Positions 41,167-50,330 are shown, counted from the stretch's first letter. The stretch is 64,000 bases of DNA from an uncultured Prevotella sp. (GCA_900315635.1 OMZV01000004.1:1-64000); one strand, 5' to 3'. Made by a program: numbers and translations. The notes: a model not told the origin generated them from the letters alone.

Positions 41167-43396
41167 CCTTCACAATAATATTAACATTGCCACCATTCGT
41201 CAGACTACCGAAGAGGATCTCCCTCATAAGCAGAGGCTTAAGCTCACGGGCAATAACACGGTCCATCTCACGGGCTCCATACTCAGCTGTAAAGCCTTTC
41301 TTCATAAGTAGCTGACGGGCTTCCGGACTGAGAGTCATCGTCACTTCTTTCTTTGACAGCTTCTCCCGGAGCTCACCGAGCTTCTTTGTCAGAATCTTCT
41401 CTGCCATCGGTTTGTCCATATCATGGAAGACAACGGTAGCCGACAGACGATTGAGGAATTCCGGCTTGAATGTCTTCTTGACCTGAGCCAGCATTGCCTC
41501 GCCACGGGTTGTATGACCATTGAACCCGATGCTGGCACGTGAAGCATACTGAGCCCCGGCATTGGACGTCATGATCAGGATGACATTCCGGAAGTCGGCT
41601 TTCTGTCCTTTGTTATCAGTCAGCACGGCATAGTCCATCACCTGCAAGAGAATATTATAAATATCAGAGTGAGCTTTCTCTATCTCATCGAGCAAAAGCA
41701 CACAATTAGGAGTCTTTCTAATGGCGTCGGTAAGCAGTCCGCCATCCTCATAGCCGACATAACCAGCCGGAGAACCGATGAGCTTTGCCACCGTGTGCTT
41801 CTCTGTATATTCACTCATATCGAAGCGGACGAGGCTCACTCCGAGCTCTTTGGCAAGCACACGAGCCACCTCAGTCTTACCGACTCCGGTAGGACCGACA
41901 AACAGCAAGCTTGCCAATGGCTTGTCATCATCCTGCAAACCGGCCTTCGACATCTCCACAGCCTCGACAACCTGACGTACAGCCTCATCCTGACCATAAA
42001 TCTTTGCCGACACACGGTCATACAAAGTCTTGAGAGAAGAGTTGTCATCCTCGATAAGAGCCGACGCGTCAATCTTACAAATCTTCGTCAGAACATTCTT
42101 CACCAATTCCTTGTCGACTATTTGCTCAGCATTCTCCATAGGATGGATCTCACGATAAGCACCCGCCTCATCAATAATATCTATAGCCTTGTCGGGCAGG
42201 AAACGGTCGGAGATATATTTTGCCGAAGCACTGACAGAATAGTCAATAGCCTCATCTGTGTACTTCACATGGTGGAAATCCTCATATTTCTCTTGCAAGC
42301 CCTTCAGAATCTTTATGGCATCACTGACGCTAGGTTCCTGAATATCTATCTCCTGGAACCGGCGGACAATGCCCTTGGAGTTGGCAAAGTAACGTTTATA
42401 CTCATCGAAAGTCGTTGAGCCAATGAACCGGATGTCACCCGACTCGAGATAAGGCTTGAGCATATTCGAGGCATCAAGAGCACCATCGGAGCCACGTCCC
42501 GCGCCAATCATATTATGTATCTCATCGATATAGATGATGACATTGCCTTCCTTCCGCGCACCTTCCATCACCTGCTTTATGCGCTTCTCGAAGTCGCCAC
42601 GGAACTGAGTACCGGCAAGCATAGTACCCATATCCATCGAATAGATATGGCAGTCCTTAAGCCGCTCAGGCACTTCACCCTTGTTTATCCTGTCGGCAAG
42701 ACCATAGACGAGTGCTGTCTTTCCGACACCCGGCTCTCCGACATGCAGAGGATTGTTCTTATCCTTCCGGCAAAGCACCTGTATAGTCCTCTCCAACTCA
42801 GCATCACGACCAATCAACGGATTATGATTCGGAACATCTTCATTGACGTTTGTCACCAGACTTTTCCACTTAGTCTCAGCCTGTCTGCCATCCTCTTCGC
42901 CATCGCCGGCATCTGACGAATCCTGTAAACTCTTCTCTAGTTCATCGAACTTATATTGGTCGTCCAGTTCCTGCATGAATCCGGCAATGTCGCCATCAAT
43001 CTCCTTCAGCAACAGATAGCTAGCCCAGCTGTCCTTCAAATGCAGCAAAGCATCGACGAGATGGGTCACATCAATGATTTCCTTACCGTCGAAATAAGCC
43101 TGACCGGCAGCTTCCTGCAAGAGTTGCTGACTCTGTTCCGACAGTTGTGGAATATAATTCTTACCGGTGGGCACGGACTCCAAGCCATCGATGACATTGC
43201 CGATCTCAGCCCGGAATTTATTGTAGTCGATGTTATAGCAGCCCAGCACAAAGTTGAAATTCAACACATTTGTCAATGCATAAAGGACATGCTCGGGTGT
43301 GACGAACTGATTCCGGTGCTTGACACAGATATTGACAGCATCCTGCATGAGGGAAGAAAGCTCCGGCGATTCATCCATTGTTAATTTTTCTGCCAT
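41144..43396 (-). CDS. clpA: ATP-dependent Clp protease ATP-binding subunit ClpA
   Basis: This 750-residue AAA+ unfoldase delivers substrates to ClpP. It has the double Clp N-domain (about residues 1-145), Walker A GEPGVGKT at 220-227 in the first AAA+ module, a second module with GPTGVGKT near residue 500, sensor and arginine segments, and the ClpP-contact tripeptide IGF in RASIGFNGHTTRG. The acidic linker at 155-172 is typical. It starts 4 bp after clpS and overlaps aat by 23 bp. Its length and order match ClpA rather than ClpC (no UVR motif) or ClpB (no middle coiled coil). Confidence 0.95.
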   Translation of the reverse strand: MAEKLTMDESPELSSLMQDAVNICVKHRNQFVTPEHVLYALTNVLNFNFVLGCYNIDYNKFRAEIGNVIDGLESVPTGKNYIPQLSEQSQQLLQEAAGQAYFDGKEIIDVTHLVDALLHLKDSWASYLLLKEIDGDIAGFMQELDDQYKFDELEKSLQDSSDAGDGEEDGRQAETKWKSLVTNVNEDVPNHNPLIGRDAELERTIQVLCRKDKNNPLHVGEPGVGKTALVYGLADRINKGEVPERLKDCHIYSMDMGTMLAGTQFRGDFEKRIKQVMEGARKEGNVIIYIDEIHNMIGAGRGSDGALDASNMLKPYLESGDIRFIGSTTFDEYKRYFANSKGIVRRFQEIDIQEPSVSDAIKILKGLQEKYEDFHHVKYTDEAIDYSVSASAKYISDRFLPDKAIDIIDEAGAYREIHPMENAEQIVDKELVKNVLTKICKIDASALIEDDNSSLKTLYDRVSAKIYGQDEAVRQVVEAVEMSKAGLQDDDKPLASLLFVGPTGVGKTEVARVLAKELGVSLVRFDMSEYTEKHTVAKLIGSPAGYVGYEDGGLLTDAIRKTPNCVLLLDEIEKAHSDIYNILLQVMDYAVLTDNKGQKADFRNVILIMTSNAGAQYASRASIGFNGHTTRGEAMLAQVKKTFKPEFLNRLSATVVFHDMDKPMAEKILTKKLGELREKLSKKEVTMTLSPEARQLLMKKGFTAEYGAREMDRVIARELKPLLMREILFGSLTNGGNVNIIVKDGSLAIE

Positions 43397-43400
43397 AGTA

Positions 43401-43703
43401 TCACGCCTCCTTTACAGTTATCTTCAGCGGGAAGCCCTCAGCCCTTGCCATCTTGTCGGCAAGCTTCTTCCGGCTCACGGCAATGTCATAGCTGTAGACA
43501 CCCACTACCGCCTGCCCTTCCTCATGGACTTTCATCATGAGACGCTCGGCTTCCTGCTCCGACTTCAGGAACACGTCGGTCAGCACCTTGACCACAAAAT
43601 CCATTGTGGTGAAGTCGTCATTCCAAAATATAACCGTCCACTTATGGGGCTCCCTTATATCCGTCCGTTCGCGGACATTCGATTGTATTTGCTCTTGTGC
43701 CAT
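43401..43703 (-). CDS. clpS: ATP-dependent Clp protease adaptor ClpS
   Basis: This 100-residue adaptor binds proteins with N-terminal Leu, Phe, Trp or Tyr and hands them to ClpA. The core PHKWTVIFWNDDFTTMDFVV contains the NDD residues that hold the alpha-amino group, and VHEEGQAVVGVYSYDIAVSR is the second conserved block. It lies 4 bp before clpA and 24 bp after the S9 peptidase gene. It is normal in length and intact. Confidence 0.96.
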   Translation of the reverse strand: MAQEQIQSNVRERTDIREPHKWTVIFWNDDFTTMDFVVKVLTDVFLKSEQEAERLMMKVHEEGQAVVGVYSYDIAVSRKKLADKMARAEGFPLKITVKEA

Positions 43704-43727
43704 ATAGAATTCACCTATCCTAGACCG

Positions 43728-45794
43728 TTAATAATCAGGAGTCTTCTTCACCATATCCTCCGAATCCCATGGAGCCGGATCACCACCGAGGTATTTGTGG
43801 AACCACTCCAGATGGGCGTTATAATACAGTGGCATCGACTTCAGCGTGCTGGGCCAGTGACCATCATTGTCGAACACTATCAGACGGCTCGGAATTCCGA
43901 GTGACTGCAGAGTCGAGAAGTACTGCAACGCCTGAGTATAAGGCACACGATAGTCACGCTCACCGGTGATAATGAGTGTCGGGGTAGCGAAGTTCCTGAC
44001 ATATTCCGACGGGCTCCACTTCTTATACAGAGGAGAGTTCCACGGCTGCCCCTCCAGGTCGAAGTTAGGGAACCACAGTTCCTCAGTTCCTCCCCACATA
44101 GAGCGCAGGTCATAGAGCCCCATCATCGAAGCCAGGCACTTGAACCGCTTGGTGTGTCCCTGCAGCCAGTTCATGAAATAGCCGCCATAGCTCCATCCCA
44201 TTGCTCCCATACGGGTAGAGTCGACGTAAGACAGCTTAGCCAGCTCGTCGGTAACCTTCATAACATCATCGAAAGGACGACCACCCCACGAACCGCTGAT
44301 GTCACGGCAGAACTTCTGACCATAGCCGGTTGAGCCATGAGGGTTAGGATAGGCTACAACATACCCGGCACCCGGATAGACCTGCCAGTCGGCGCGGTAG
44401 GAATTCATCCACTGCATCTGCGGACCGCCATGTACATTGATTACCAGAGGGTATTTCTTCGACGCATCGAAGTTATGCGGTTTGACAATGAACACCTCAA
44501 CGGAATCGCCCTCGGCACCTTTCACCCACATCTGCTCTGACGGGCGGAAGTCGACGGCAGCCTCAAGAGAATCGTTATAGTGGGTCAGCTGTACTGCCTC
44601 CCTGCCTTTTTTCAAATCGCTGAGCGAAGTCTTGTAAACAGCCGTAGGCTTGCCGGTCGTGGAATATGTATAATACACATTTCCCTTAGGGTCAATATCG
44701 AAACCGCTGATAGCCTTACCGGTTATAACGCTCTTTATTTTACCCGTCTTGATGTCAACACTGTAAAGCGGCTCAACACCACGAACCTCACCAAGGAAGT
44801 AAATGCTCTTCGAGTCGGCCGACCACTTGTAATCGTCAACCCAGTTGTCGAAGCCTTCCGTCAGCACCGACTTCTTGCCCGTCTTGCGATCGATGAGTCC
44901 AAGGATAAACCTGTCGCTCTCATATCCCGGGGTGCGCTGGAACCGGTAGGCAATATACTTGCCGTCAGGCGAATACTGCGGAGAACCGTCCCATGCCTTG
45001 TTTTCGGCAGTCAAGTCCTTCTGTTCCAATGTCTCCAGATTGACCGTCCAGAGGTCGCAGTTGGTGCTTGCCTCGGGGTGCTCGTCATGATTGCTGAGAT
45101 AGCAAAGCTCCTTGGAGTCAGGCGAGAAGACAAATCCGGTAGGACCCGACGGCGAGAACACCGGCGAATGGAACTTGCCCGGCGTTACATCTTTATATGT
45201 CTTCGACTTTGTGTCGAACACAATGATATGCCAATAGCGACCGTCACTATACTCCGTCCAGTGGCGGAAGAGCAGATGGTCGGTTATATGTGCCTGAATA
45301 GGATTCTTTCGCTTGGCTTCCCTGGCCTCTTTGTTCAGTGAGCCGTCGGCATCATTCAAGTCGGGATCGACTTCAGCCGCGAAGGCTATATACCGTCCGT
45401 CAGGCGAGACAACGGCTCCCTGCACACCGAGTTTATAGTCGGTCAGCTGTTCGGCAGCACTGCCGTCGGCATTTGCCCGCCACACCTGTGGCAGTCCACT
45501 ATTAGAAGATGTATAGTAGATGTATTTGCCGTTGCTGCTCCATTGTGGCGAATAGCTCTGATTGTCGGTAGTGACTGCCTTGCCACCGGCGGTATATATA
45601 TTAGATGTAGAAGTCTGCTTGGCAAGATTCGACGAGCTCAGAGTGTATATCATGTCGCCTGCCGAAGACACCGTCGGACCGTAAGCCGTCTTCACACGGT
45701 AAATATCCTCTATGGAGAAAGCCCTCTTCTGAGCCAACGCAGGCATACAGAGAAGAGCCATAAAGATAACTGTGGATAATTTGTTGGATTTCAT
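43728..45794 (-). CDS. S9 family prolyl oligopeptidase (DPP/acylaminoacyl peptidase type)
   Basis: This 688-residue exported serine peptidase has a signal peptide (residues 1-21, ending ALAQ), an N-terminal beta-propeller (TolB-like repeats such as SPDGRYIAF, FSPDSKELCYLS and YSPDGKYIAYRF) and a C-terminal alpha/beta hydrolase domain. The catalytic serine is in GWSYGGYF, the aspartate in TGERDYRVPY and the histidine in FDNDGHWPS. It would trim short peptides in the periplasm. It heads the operon with clpS, clpA and aat (24 bp gap) and has a canonical promoter upstream. Confidence 0.92.
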   Translation of the reverse strand: MKSNKLSTVIFMALLCMPALAQKRAFSIEDIYRVKTAYGPTVSSAGDMIYTLSSSNLAKQTSTSNIYTAGGKAVTTDNQSYSPQWSSNGKYIYYTSSNSGLPQVWRANADGSAAEQLTDYKLGVQGAVVSPDGRYIAFAAEVDPDLNDADGSLNKEAREAKRKNPIQAHITDHLLFRHWTEYSDGRYWHIIVFDTKSKTYKDVTPGKFHSPVFSPSGPTGFVFSPDSKELCYLSNHDEHPEASTNCDLWTVNLETLEQKDLTAENKAWDGSPQYSPDGKYIAYRFQRTPGYESDRFILGLIDRKTGKKSVLTEGFDNWVDDYKWSADSKSIYFLGEVRGVEPLYSVDIKTGKIKSVITGKAISGFDIDPKGNVYYTYSTTGKPTAVYKTSLSDLKKGREAVQLTHYNDSLEAAVDFRPSEQMWVKGAEGDSVEVFIVKPHNFDASKKYPLVINVHGGPQMQWMNSYRADWQVYPGAGYVVAYPNPHGSTGYGQKFCRDISGSWGGRPFDDVMKVTDELAKLSYVDSTRMGAMGWSYGGYFMNWLQGHTKRFKCLASMMGLYDLRSMWGGTEELWFPNFDLEGQPWNSPLYKKWSPSEYVRNFATPTLIITGERDYRVPYTQALQYFSTLQSLGIPSRLIVFDNDGHWPSTLKSMPLYYNAHLEWFHKYLGGDPAPWDSEDMVKKTPDY

Positions 45795-45820
45795 TTTATT
45801 CCGATTTGTATTTTAGGTTG

Positions 45821-45853
45821 CAAAAATAATAATAAAAAACGAATATGAACAAA
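45821..45853 (-). promoter_or_regulatory. Promoter of the S9 peptidase-clpS-clpA-aat operon
   Basis: On the minus strand TTTG (45850-45853) and TATTTTTG (45821-45828) are 21 bp apart, a canonical Bacteroidetes promoter 27 bp before the peptidase start. Confidence 0.72.
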
Positions 45854-45918
45854 AGAGGACTTATTTTTTCATTGGGAGGGTTTGTAACCCACTGATAATC
45901 AGACGGGGGAAATAAAAC

Positions 45919-46011
45919 ATGCCAAACTACGCTCTAATCGGGTATCTTTTAGCCCGTAATCGGGTATCTTTTACAAGACGAAAGATACCCGATTAGAACG
46001 CAATTTGGCAT
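45919..46011. repeat. 93-bp palindromic intergenic element (TAAAAGATACC family)
   Basis: ATGCCAAA (45919-45926) and TTTGGCAT (46004-46011) are the outer inverted repeats. TAATCGGGTATCTTT (45957-45971) pairs perfectly with AAAGATACCCGATTA (45981-45995), and a further direct copy of the same module lies at 45936-45950. It lies just after the hemerythrin gene and upstream of the peptidase promoter. Confidence 0.85.
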
Positions 46012-46042
46012 ACTTTGTATTTGATGTAAAGTTTTTTCCGCA

Positions 46043-46564
46043 TTAGACACTGGCTGCCTCGAGAGCCAGCGCCCGTGGGAAGATTATCTCATTCTCGACG
46101 GCTATATGCTCATGTAGGTAGTCGCGGAAGTCACGCAGTTCGTCGAGGACTCTCTGATACTCAGCCTCAGCACCTTCGGGAGCTGTATAGTTGTTGGTCA
46201 GCCGGGCAATCATCTCGTGGCGGGCGGACTCATCGCTATGGTCGGCCATCATGGCGTTGACCGGATACCGGATGGTTCCGCAGTGGAAAGCCTCAACAGG
46301 CTGGCCGGTTTCGGAAGCATTGTACAGCTCATTGATATAGGGATAGAGGACATTCTCTTCCTTCATGCAGTGCATGTCTAAGTCCTGTACGCTGTTTCTG
46401 AAAAGGTTTGCCGCCTCATTCAGCTCCGGATGTGACTGGGCCAGGGCAATAAGCTCTTGGGCAATCTTATCACCATAGCGGCGGGTGTTGCGGTGATGGA
46501 ACTTGAGTACATAGTCGATGAGCAGGTCGATGTCCCACTTCTTGAATGTTTCTATTGAATTCAT
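46043..46564 (-). CDS. Hemerythrin-domain protein (YtfE/ScdA-like C-terminal domain)
   Basis: This 173-residue di-iron protein resembles the hemerythrin half of the YtfE/ScdA/Ric family that repairs iron-sulphur clusters after nitrosative or oxidative damage. The start IETFKKWDIDLLIDYVLKFH matches the junction of that family. Metal ligands appear in KFHHRNTRRY, LDMHCMKEENVLYP, MMADHSDES and YLHEHIAVENEIIFP. The usual N-terminal ScdA_N domain is missing, so it is a stand-alone domain version. A TAnnTTTG element (46595-46602) gives it its own promoter. Confidence 0.87.
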   Translation of the reverse strand: MNSIETFKKWDIDLLIDYVLKFHHRNTRRYGDKIAQELIALAQSHPELNEAANLFRNSVQDLDMHCMKEENVLYPYINELYNASETGQPVEAFHCGTIRYPVNAMMADHSDESARHEMIARLTNNYTAPEGAEAEYQRVLDELRDFRDYLHEHIAVENEIIFPRALALEAASV

Positions 46565-46594
46565 AGTCTTACAATTGTTTTCGTTTTACGGATG

Positions 46595-46602
46595 CAAAGT
46601 TA
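46595..46602 (-). promoter_or_regulatory. TAnnTTTG element of the hemerythrin gene
   Basis: TAACTTTG on the minus strand lies 31 bp upstream of the start codon. An upstream TTG box is not obvious. Confidence 0.55.
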
Positions 46603-46658
46603 AGGGTTCTTTGCCATCGCGGACGGACACAATTGTTACCTTACTGAGTTAAACCAAG

Positions 46659-48821
46659 TTAAAAAGTAAGGCGGACGCCCGGTTCGAAAGTCCATTTGTG
46701 GTTTACCTCGTCCCAATATTCCAGGTCGGAGCGTCTGACCGTGAGCTTGGCAATGGCACTCTGCTTTGCCTTGACAGGACAACGGGTGAAAGCAACGAGC
46801 TTCTTAATAGGGTGCTTGACTTTCGATTCAGGGAATGTGGCATAAACCTTGACGACCTCAACACCGTCACGATTGCTGATATTCTTCACCGGAACAGTGA
46901 CGATGATGTCGCCATCGGCATTCACCTCAGTCTTCATCTTCCCATATTTAAACTCTGAGTAGCTCAGTCCATAGCCGAAAGGATAGAGCACCGGCTTAGT
47001 GTTATACATGTAGGTTCTGCCGTGGGTTATGTCATAATCCATCATAGGTGGCAAGTCGTCAATGGACTTCGGCCACGTCTGGGTCAGTCTGCCTGACGGA
47101 TTATACTTGCCTGTGAGCACATCAACGATGCCGTGTCCTTCCTCCTGACAGCCGTGGGTGGCATGGATGATAGCCGGGAGGTTAGCCTGACTGAAGTTGA
47201 TAGAATATGGGAATGAGCTGAGGAGCACAAGGATTGTGTTGGGATTATGCTGCCAGACCTGCCGGATCCATTGCTCGTCGGGAAGATTCAGGCTGTCACG
47301 GTCGACCGCCTCACGACCATAATCGGGGCGTGTGACTTTCTTCCACGCGTCGATACCGCCTATTGGCTCATTGCCAGCTATGCAGACGACTATGTCGGCT
47401 TGGCTGACGAGCTGTTCTTGCTGTGCGGTCAGAGCCATGTTGCTGACTTTCATTCGGTTGATTTTCAGTCCGTTATTGCTGTCGGCAAGCTCATTGAAAG
47501 CATCGGCTATGGTTACAGTGTAAGGCATTGTTCCGCCATACCAGTCCTGATGGATGCTGTCGGCATAGTCTTCCTTCCCGTCACAGATAAGGAGGATATT
47601 TTTGACACGGGATAAATCGAGTGGAAGAAGGTGCTGCTTTGGTGAGTTTTTGAGCAAGACAATAGATTCGTCCATTGCCCTTCGGGCCAACCGGCGGGCG
47701 CTATCGGTGAGCCAGGGCTTCACGGCATTGGTGTCGGCTCCGATTGTACGGTAAGGGTCGTGGCTGTCTTTGCCGTCGAGAAGACCAAGCTTAAGAGCCA
47801 CATTCAGGTTATAGGTTATAGCCCGGTCGATGTCGGCTTCAGTCAGAATGCTGTCACGGAGGGCTTCCCTGACAGCCTCATCATATCGGTCAAGGAACTC
47901 GCCGGTGGTTGCCTTGACTATAGCGGCGGCTCCTTCGGCAAGGGTCTTGTAAGCATGATGCCCGCTAATCAGCAATCCGAGAGCACCACCGTCAGTACAG
48001 ATTATGCCGTCATTGCCCCACTCCCGACGGGTTATGCTGTCGAGGACCGGGTTGATGCACATTGGTGTTCCGTTCCAAGCGTTGTATGAAGCCATAAAGG
48101 CACGGCTGCCACCTTCGGTTATTCCTTTATAGAAAGGGAAGCTGTAGTATTCACGAAAGAGCCTTTCGGAGAAATTGCTCGACGAGCTGTCACGGCTGTT
48201 TTCATTGCTGTTGGCCAGGAAATGCTTCATGAGTGAAGCCGCTTTCCAGTATGTTTTGTCAGGTCCCTGAATACCTCTTACCATAGCGCAGGTCATTGTT
48301 GCCGTGAGGAATGGGTCTTCGCCGAAACTCTCTTCGGTGCGTCCCCACCGTGGGTCACGGGCCAAGTCGGCATTAGGAGCACGAAGGACAAGGGCATGGG
48401 ACACCCGTGACAGCGGGCTCTGGGCGTACCACCGTGCCTCGGTAGCTTCCTGATCGCCAATGAGGCTGATGAGCTCGGGGTCCCAGGTCTCGCCCATTCC
48501 ATACTCCTGAGGGAAGCAAGTGGTAGGAAAACTCCGGTAAGTCTTTGTCCCGTCGGGCAGCGTGTTATGGAGTCCCCAGCGTCCGGGGCCACCCAATGTC
48601 AGTCCATGAAGTCCTTCGTCCTGTCCACAATGGGGAATACCAAGGCGCTCGACACCGAGGTCGGAAGACAGAAGGTGGATTTTCTCGTCGAGTGTCAATT
48701 GGCTGACGAGCATACTGACGCGGGGGTTATTGCCCAAGTTTGTGTTGTTGAAATCGAATGTCCGGGCATTGGACATGACGCTCAGGCATAGTAAGATAGT
48801 GGTAATCAGGTTCCTTTTCAT
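46659..48821 (-). CDS. GH3 beta-glucosidase / beta-xylosidase
   Basis: This 720-residue exported enzyme releases terminal beta-linked sugars. It has a signal peptide (residues 1-19), the GH3 N-domain (VSQLTLDEKIHLLSSDLGVE, ARDPRWGRTEESFGEDPFLT, MKHFLANSNENSRDSSSSNF), the nucleophile aspartate in DGIICTDGGALGLL, the GH3 C-domain (MDESIVLLKNSPKQHLLPLD) and a C-terminal fibronectin type III-like domain. The arrangement is nearer to xylosidase-like GH3 members than to typical cellobiases. It has its own promoter and no uptake genes beside it. Confidence 0.92.
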   Translation of the reverse strand: MKRNLITTILLCLSVMSNARTFDFNNTNLGNNPRVSMLVSQLTLDEKIHLLSSDLGVERLGIPHCGQDEGLHGLTLGGPGRWGLHNTLPDGTKTYRSFPTTCFPQEYGMGETWDPELISLIGDQEATEARWYAQSPLSRVSHALVLRAPNADLARDPRWGRTEESFGEDPFLTATMTCAMVRGIQGPDKTYWKAASLMKHFLANSNENSRDSSSSNFSERLFREYYSFPFYKGITEGGSRAFMASYNAWNGTPMCINPVLDSITRREWGNDGIICTDGGALGLLISGHHAYKTLAEGAAAIVKATTGEFLDRYDEAVREALRDSILTEADIDRAITYNLNVALKLGLLDGKDSHDPYRTIGADTNAVKPWLTDSARRLARRAMDESIVLLKNSPKQHLLPLDLSRVKNILLICDGKEDYADSIHQDWYGGTMPYTVTIADAFNELADSNNGLKINRMKVSNMALTAQQEQLVSQADIVVCIAGNEPIGGIDAWKKVTRPDYGREAVDRDSLNLPDEQWIRQVWQHNPNTILVLLSSFPYSINFSQANLPAIIHATHGCQEEGHGIVDVLTGKYNPSGRLTQTWPKSIDDLPPMMDYDITHGRTYMYNTKPVLYPFGYGLSYSEFKYGKMKTEVNADGDIIVTVPVKNISNRDGVEVVKVYATFPESKVKHPIKKLVAFTRCPVKAKQSAIAKLTVRRSDLEYWDEVNHKWTFEPGVRLTF

Positions 48822-48846
48822 AGTGGCTTTTATTTTAATCTGTTTG

Positions 48847-48876
48847 CAAAGTTACAATCTTTTTGCAAAAGTGCAA
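48847..48876 (-). promoter_or_regulatory. Promoter of the GH3 gene
   Basis: On the minus strand TTG (48874-48876) and TAACTTTG (48847-48854) are 19 bp apart. The start codon is 25 bp downstream. Confidence 0.68.
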
Positions 48877-48927
48877 CAATAATAAAGGTTAAAAGCCGAA
48901 AAGGAACCTGAATCATGAAGGAATCAT

Positions 48928-49218
48928 TTACTTTATCTTATTAAGTATCAACAAGCCTTCTTTGTCATTAGGATCCATGATTGTCAAGGTTGTTCCTTGA
49001 CTATTGAATGATATGAAGTATGTCTCGGTTACCTTTTTGCCTTCAACATTTGCTGTTACCGTCAGGCGTGTATCTGTAACGGTATATGTGAAATCGACCT
49101 GCTGATAGCCCGATACCTCAATATCATCAAAGCGGAGATTGCCCGTTCCGTCGCTGTTGAAAGTCCAGTACTCGGCACCATCGGACAAGTCGACGTCACG
49201 CCAAGTGCCTACAATCAT
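48928..49218 (-). pseudogene. Lipocalin-like domain fragment lacking its signal sequence
   Basis: The 96 residues from ATG 49218 (IVGTWRDVDLSDGAEYWTFN to GLLILNKIK) read as a complete small lipocalin-like beta-barrel, a domain that in Bacteroidales normally follows a lipoprotein signal. Upstream in the same frame the translation no longer resembles a signal peptide and instead runs antisense to the next gene. The N-terminus seems to have been lost at a junction near 49218-49262. It might still be made as a cytoplasmic protein, so pseudogene status is an inference. Confidence 0.5.
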
Positions 49219-49261
49219 GGAGTTTGCCACCTCGAATGGCAGAAAGGCAACCCGGGAAGAG

Positions 49262-50275
49262 ATGTATTCAAACGTTTTGGATGAACTATATTCGTTAATG
49301 AAATGGCGTGATATAATGTTGACAGTTCCCCTATATAACCGTGTTGATAAACTAACTGAAAATCCATTGACAGAGGAGGACAAGGAGAATGAGAAGTTAT
49401 ATGAGGAAGGACAGTGTATTCTAAAATGTGACAGCAGGTACAGTTTCACCACACGTCATCCGAAAGAGGCTACCGCCGATGCATTCAGAAAAGCAATTGA
49501 ATTCATCTGCTACATCCCTTCACGTGCCGATGGTATAACTTTAATTTGCCTTTTTTCAACTTGGCTCCGGCTCAAAGGTGATATTGCCAGATGGGTGAAA
49601 GAAATTGGAAAGAGTATTTCTGAGGGAGAGTCTTTTACATTCAAGGAATTGAGGAAAGGCTTTGAAAAAATCACCCAGTACTTCGGTATAGTAGAGATAG
49701 AACGAAGTAAAAGGACTGATATTTATAATTTGCTGTATGGTACTATATGGATGTTCGGTATAAACAATATAGGCTGTGTCATAGAAGAAGAAGGAGAAGA
49801 CGCCCTGGATTCTGATGGTAAGCCTTTTTTAGCCAAGATAGAAGTCTATGGTATGACCTGCGTAGGGTATGCAACGTGGATTGACGATATAAAGATAAGA
49901 CGTTCCGAAATAGAGATGATAAAGAAAGAAGCCAAACGAGTAAGGTCTTACCGGCATTCGAAAGATCAAAAAAAGAAATTCATTTATGACTGTTACATGC
50001 GATTTGGCACTGCGTTTTTAGTCGCGTATTTCGACCACCCTTATGTCAATGACATAATACAATATAAAGGTTTAGAAGAACTCGACTGGCTGTTCAGAAA
50101 CACTATCCCCAAAGGAAAGTATAGGAATTGGGAATTCTACAATGACAGAGTAATCCCATACTATGATATTTATGAGATAGAAGAAGACGAACGGGGGCTC
50201 AAACATTATATTCCTATATCGGGAGGTACGACAAACAAGACATTCAGGAATATTACATTTGACAAAGACTTTTAA
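49262..50275 (+). CDS. Unrecognised protein in accessory island
   Basis: I do not recognise this 337-residue protein. It has no signal peptide, few hydrophobic stretches (ITLICLFSTWLRLKGDIARW is amphipathic) and many charged residues, so a soluble cytoplasmic protein is likely. Base composition is visibly more AT-rich than the flanking glycosidase and transporter genes. Segments such as YNLLYGTIWMFGINNIGCVI and YGMTCVGYATWIDDIKIRRS suggest an ordered alpha/beta fold. In-frame ATGs at 49139 and 49217 would add residues antisense to the lipocalin fragment and were rejected; ATG 49298 is also possible. It converges with the ATPase-PIN gene across a shared terminator. Confidence 0.65.
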   Translation: MYSNVLDELYSLMKWRDIMLTVPLYNRVDKLTENPLTEEDKENEKLYEEGQCILKCDSRYSFTTRHPKEATADAFRKAIEFICYIPSRADGITLICLFSTWLRLKGDIARWVKEIGKSISEGESFTFKELRKGFEKITQYFGIVEIERSKRTDIYNLLYGTIWMFGINNIGCVIEEEGEDALDSDGKPFLAKIEVYGMTCVGYATWIDDIKIRRSEIEMIKKEAKRVRSYRHSKDQKKKFIYDCYMRFGTAFLVAYFDHPYVNDIIQYKGLEELDWLFRNTIPKGKYRNWEFYNDRVIPYYDIYEIEEDERGLKHYIPISGGTTNKTFRNITFDKDF

Positions 50276-50296
50276 AGAGCAAGACAGAAACAAAAA

Positions 50297-50330
50297 AAGG
50301 CGGAATGATTTATTCTGCCTTCTTTCTTTT
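50297..50330 (+). terminator. Hairpin terminator between the two island genes
   Basis: AAGGCGGAAT (50297-50306) pairs with ATTCTGCCTT (50312-50321) with one G-U pair and a 5-base loop, followed by a T-rich run to 50330. It overlaps the stop codon of the convergent gene. Confidence 0.8.

Noticed and set aside
49139-49261. Longer start of the unknown island gene
   Set aside because: The extra codons are antisense to the lipocalin fragment and resemble no N-terminus.
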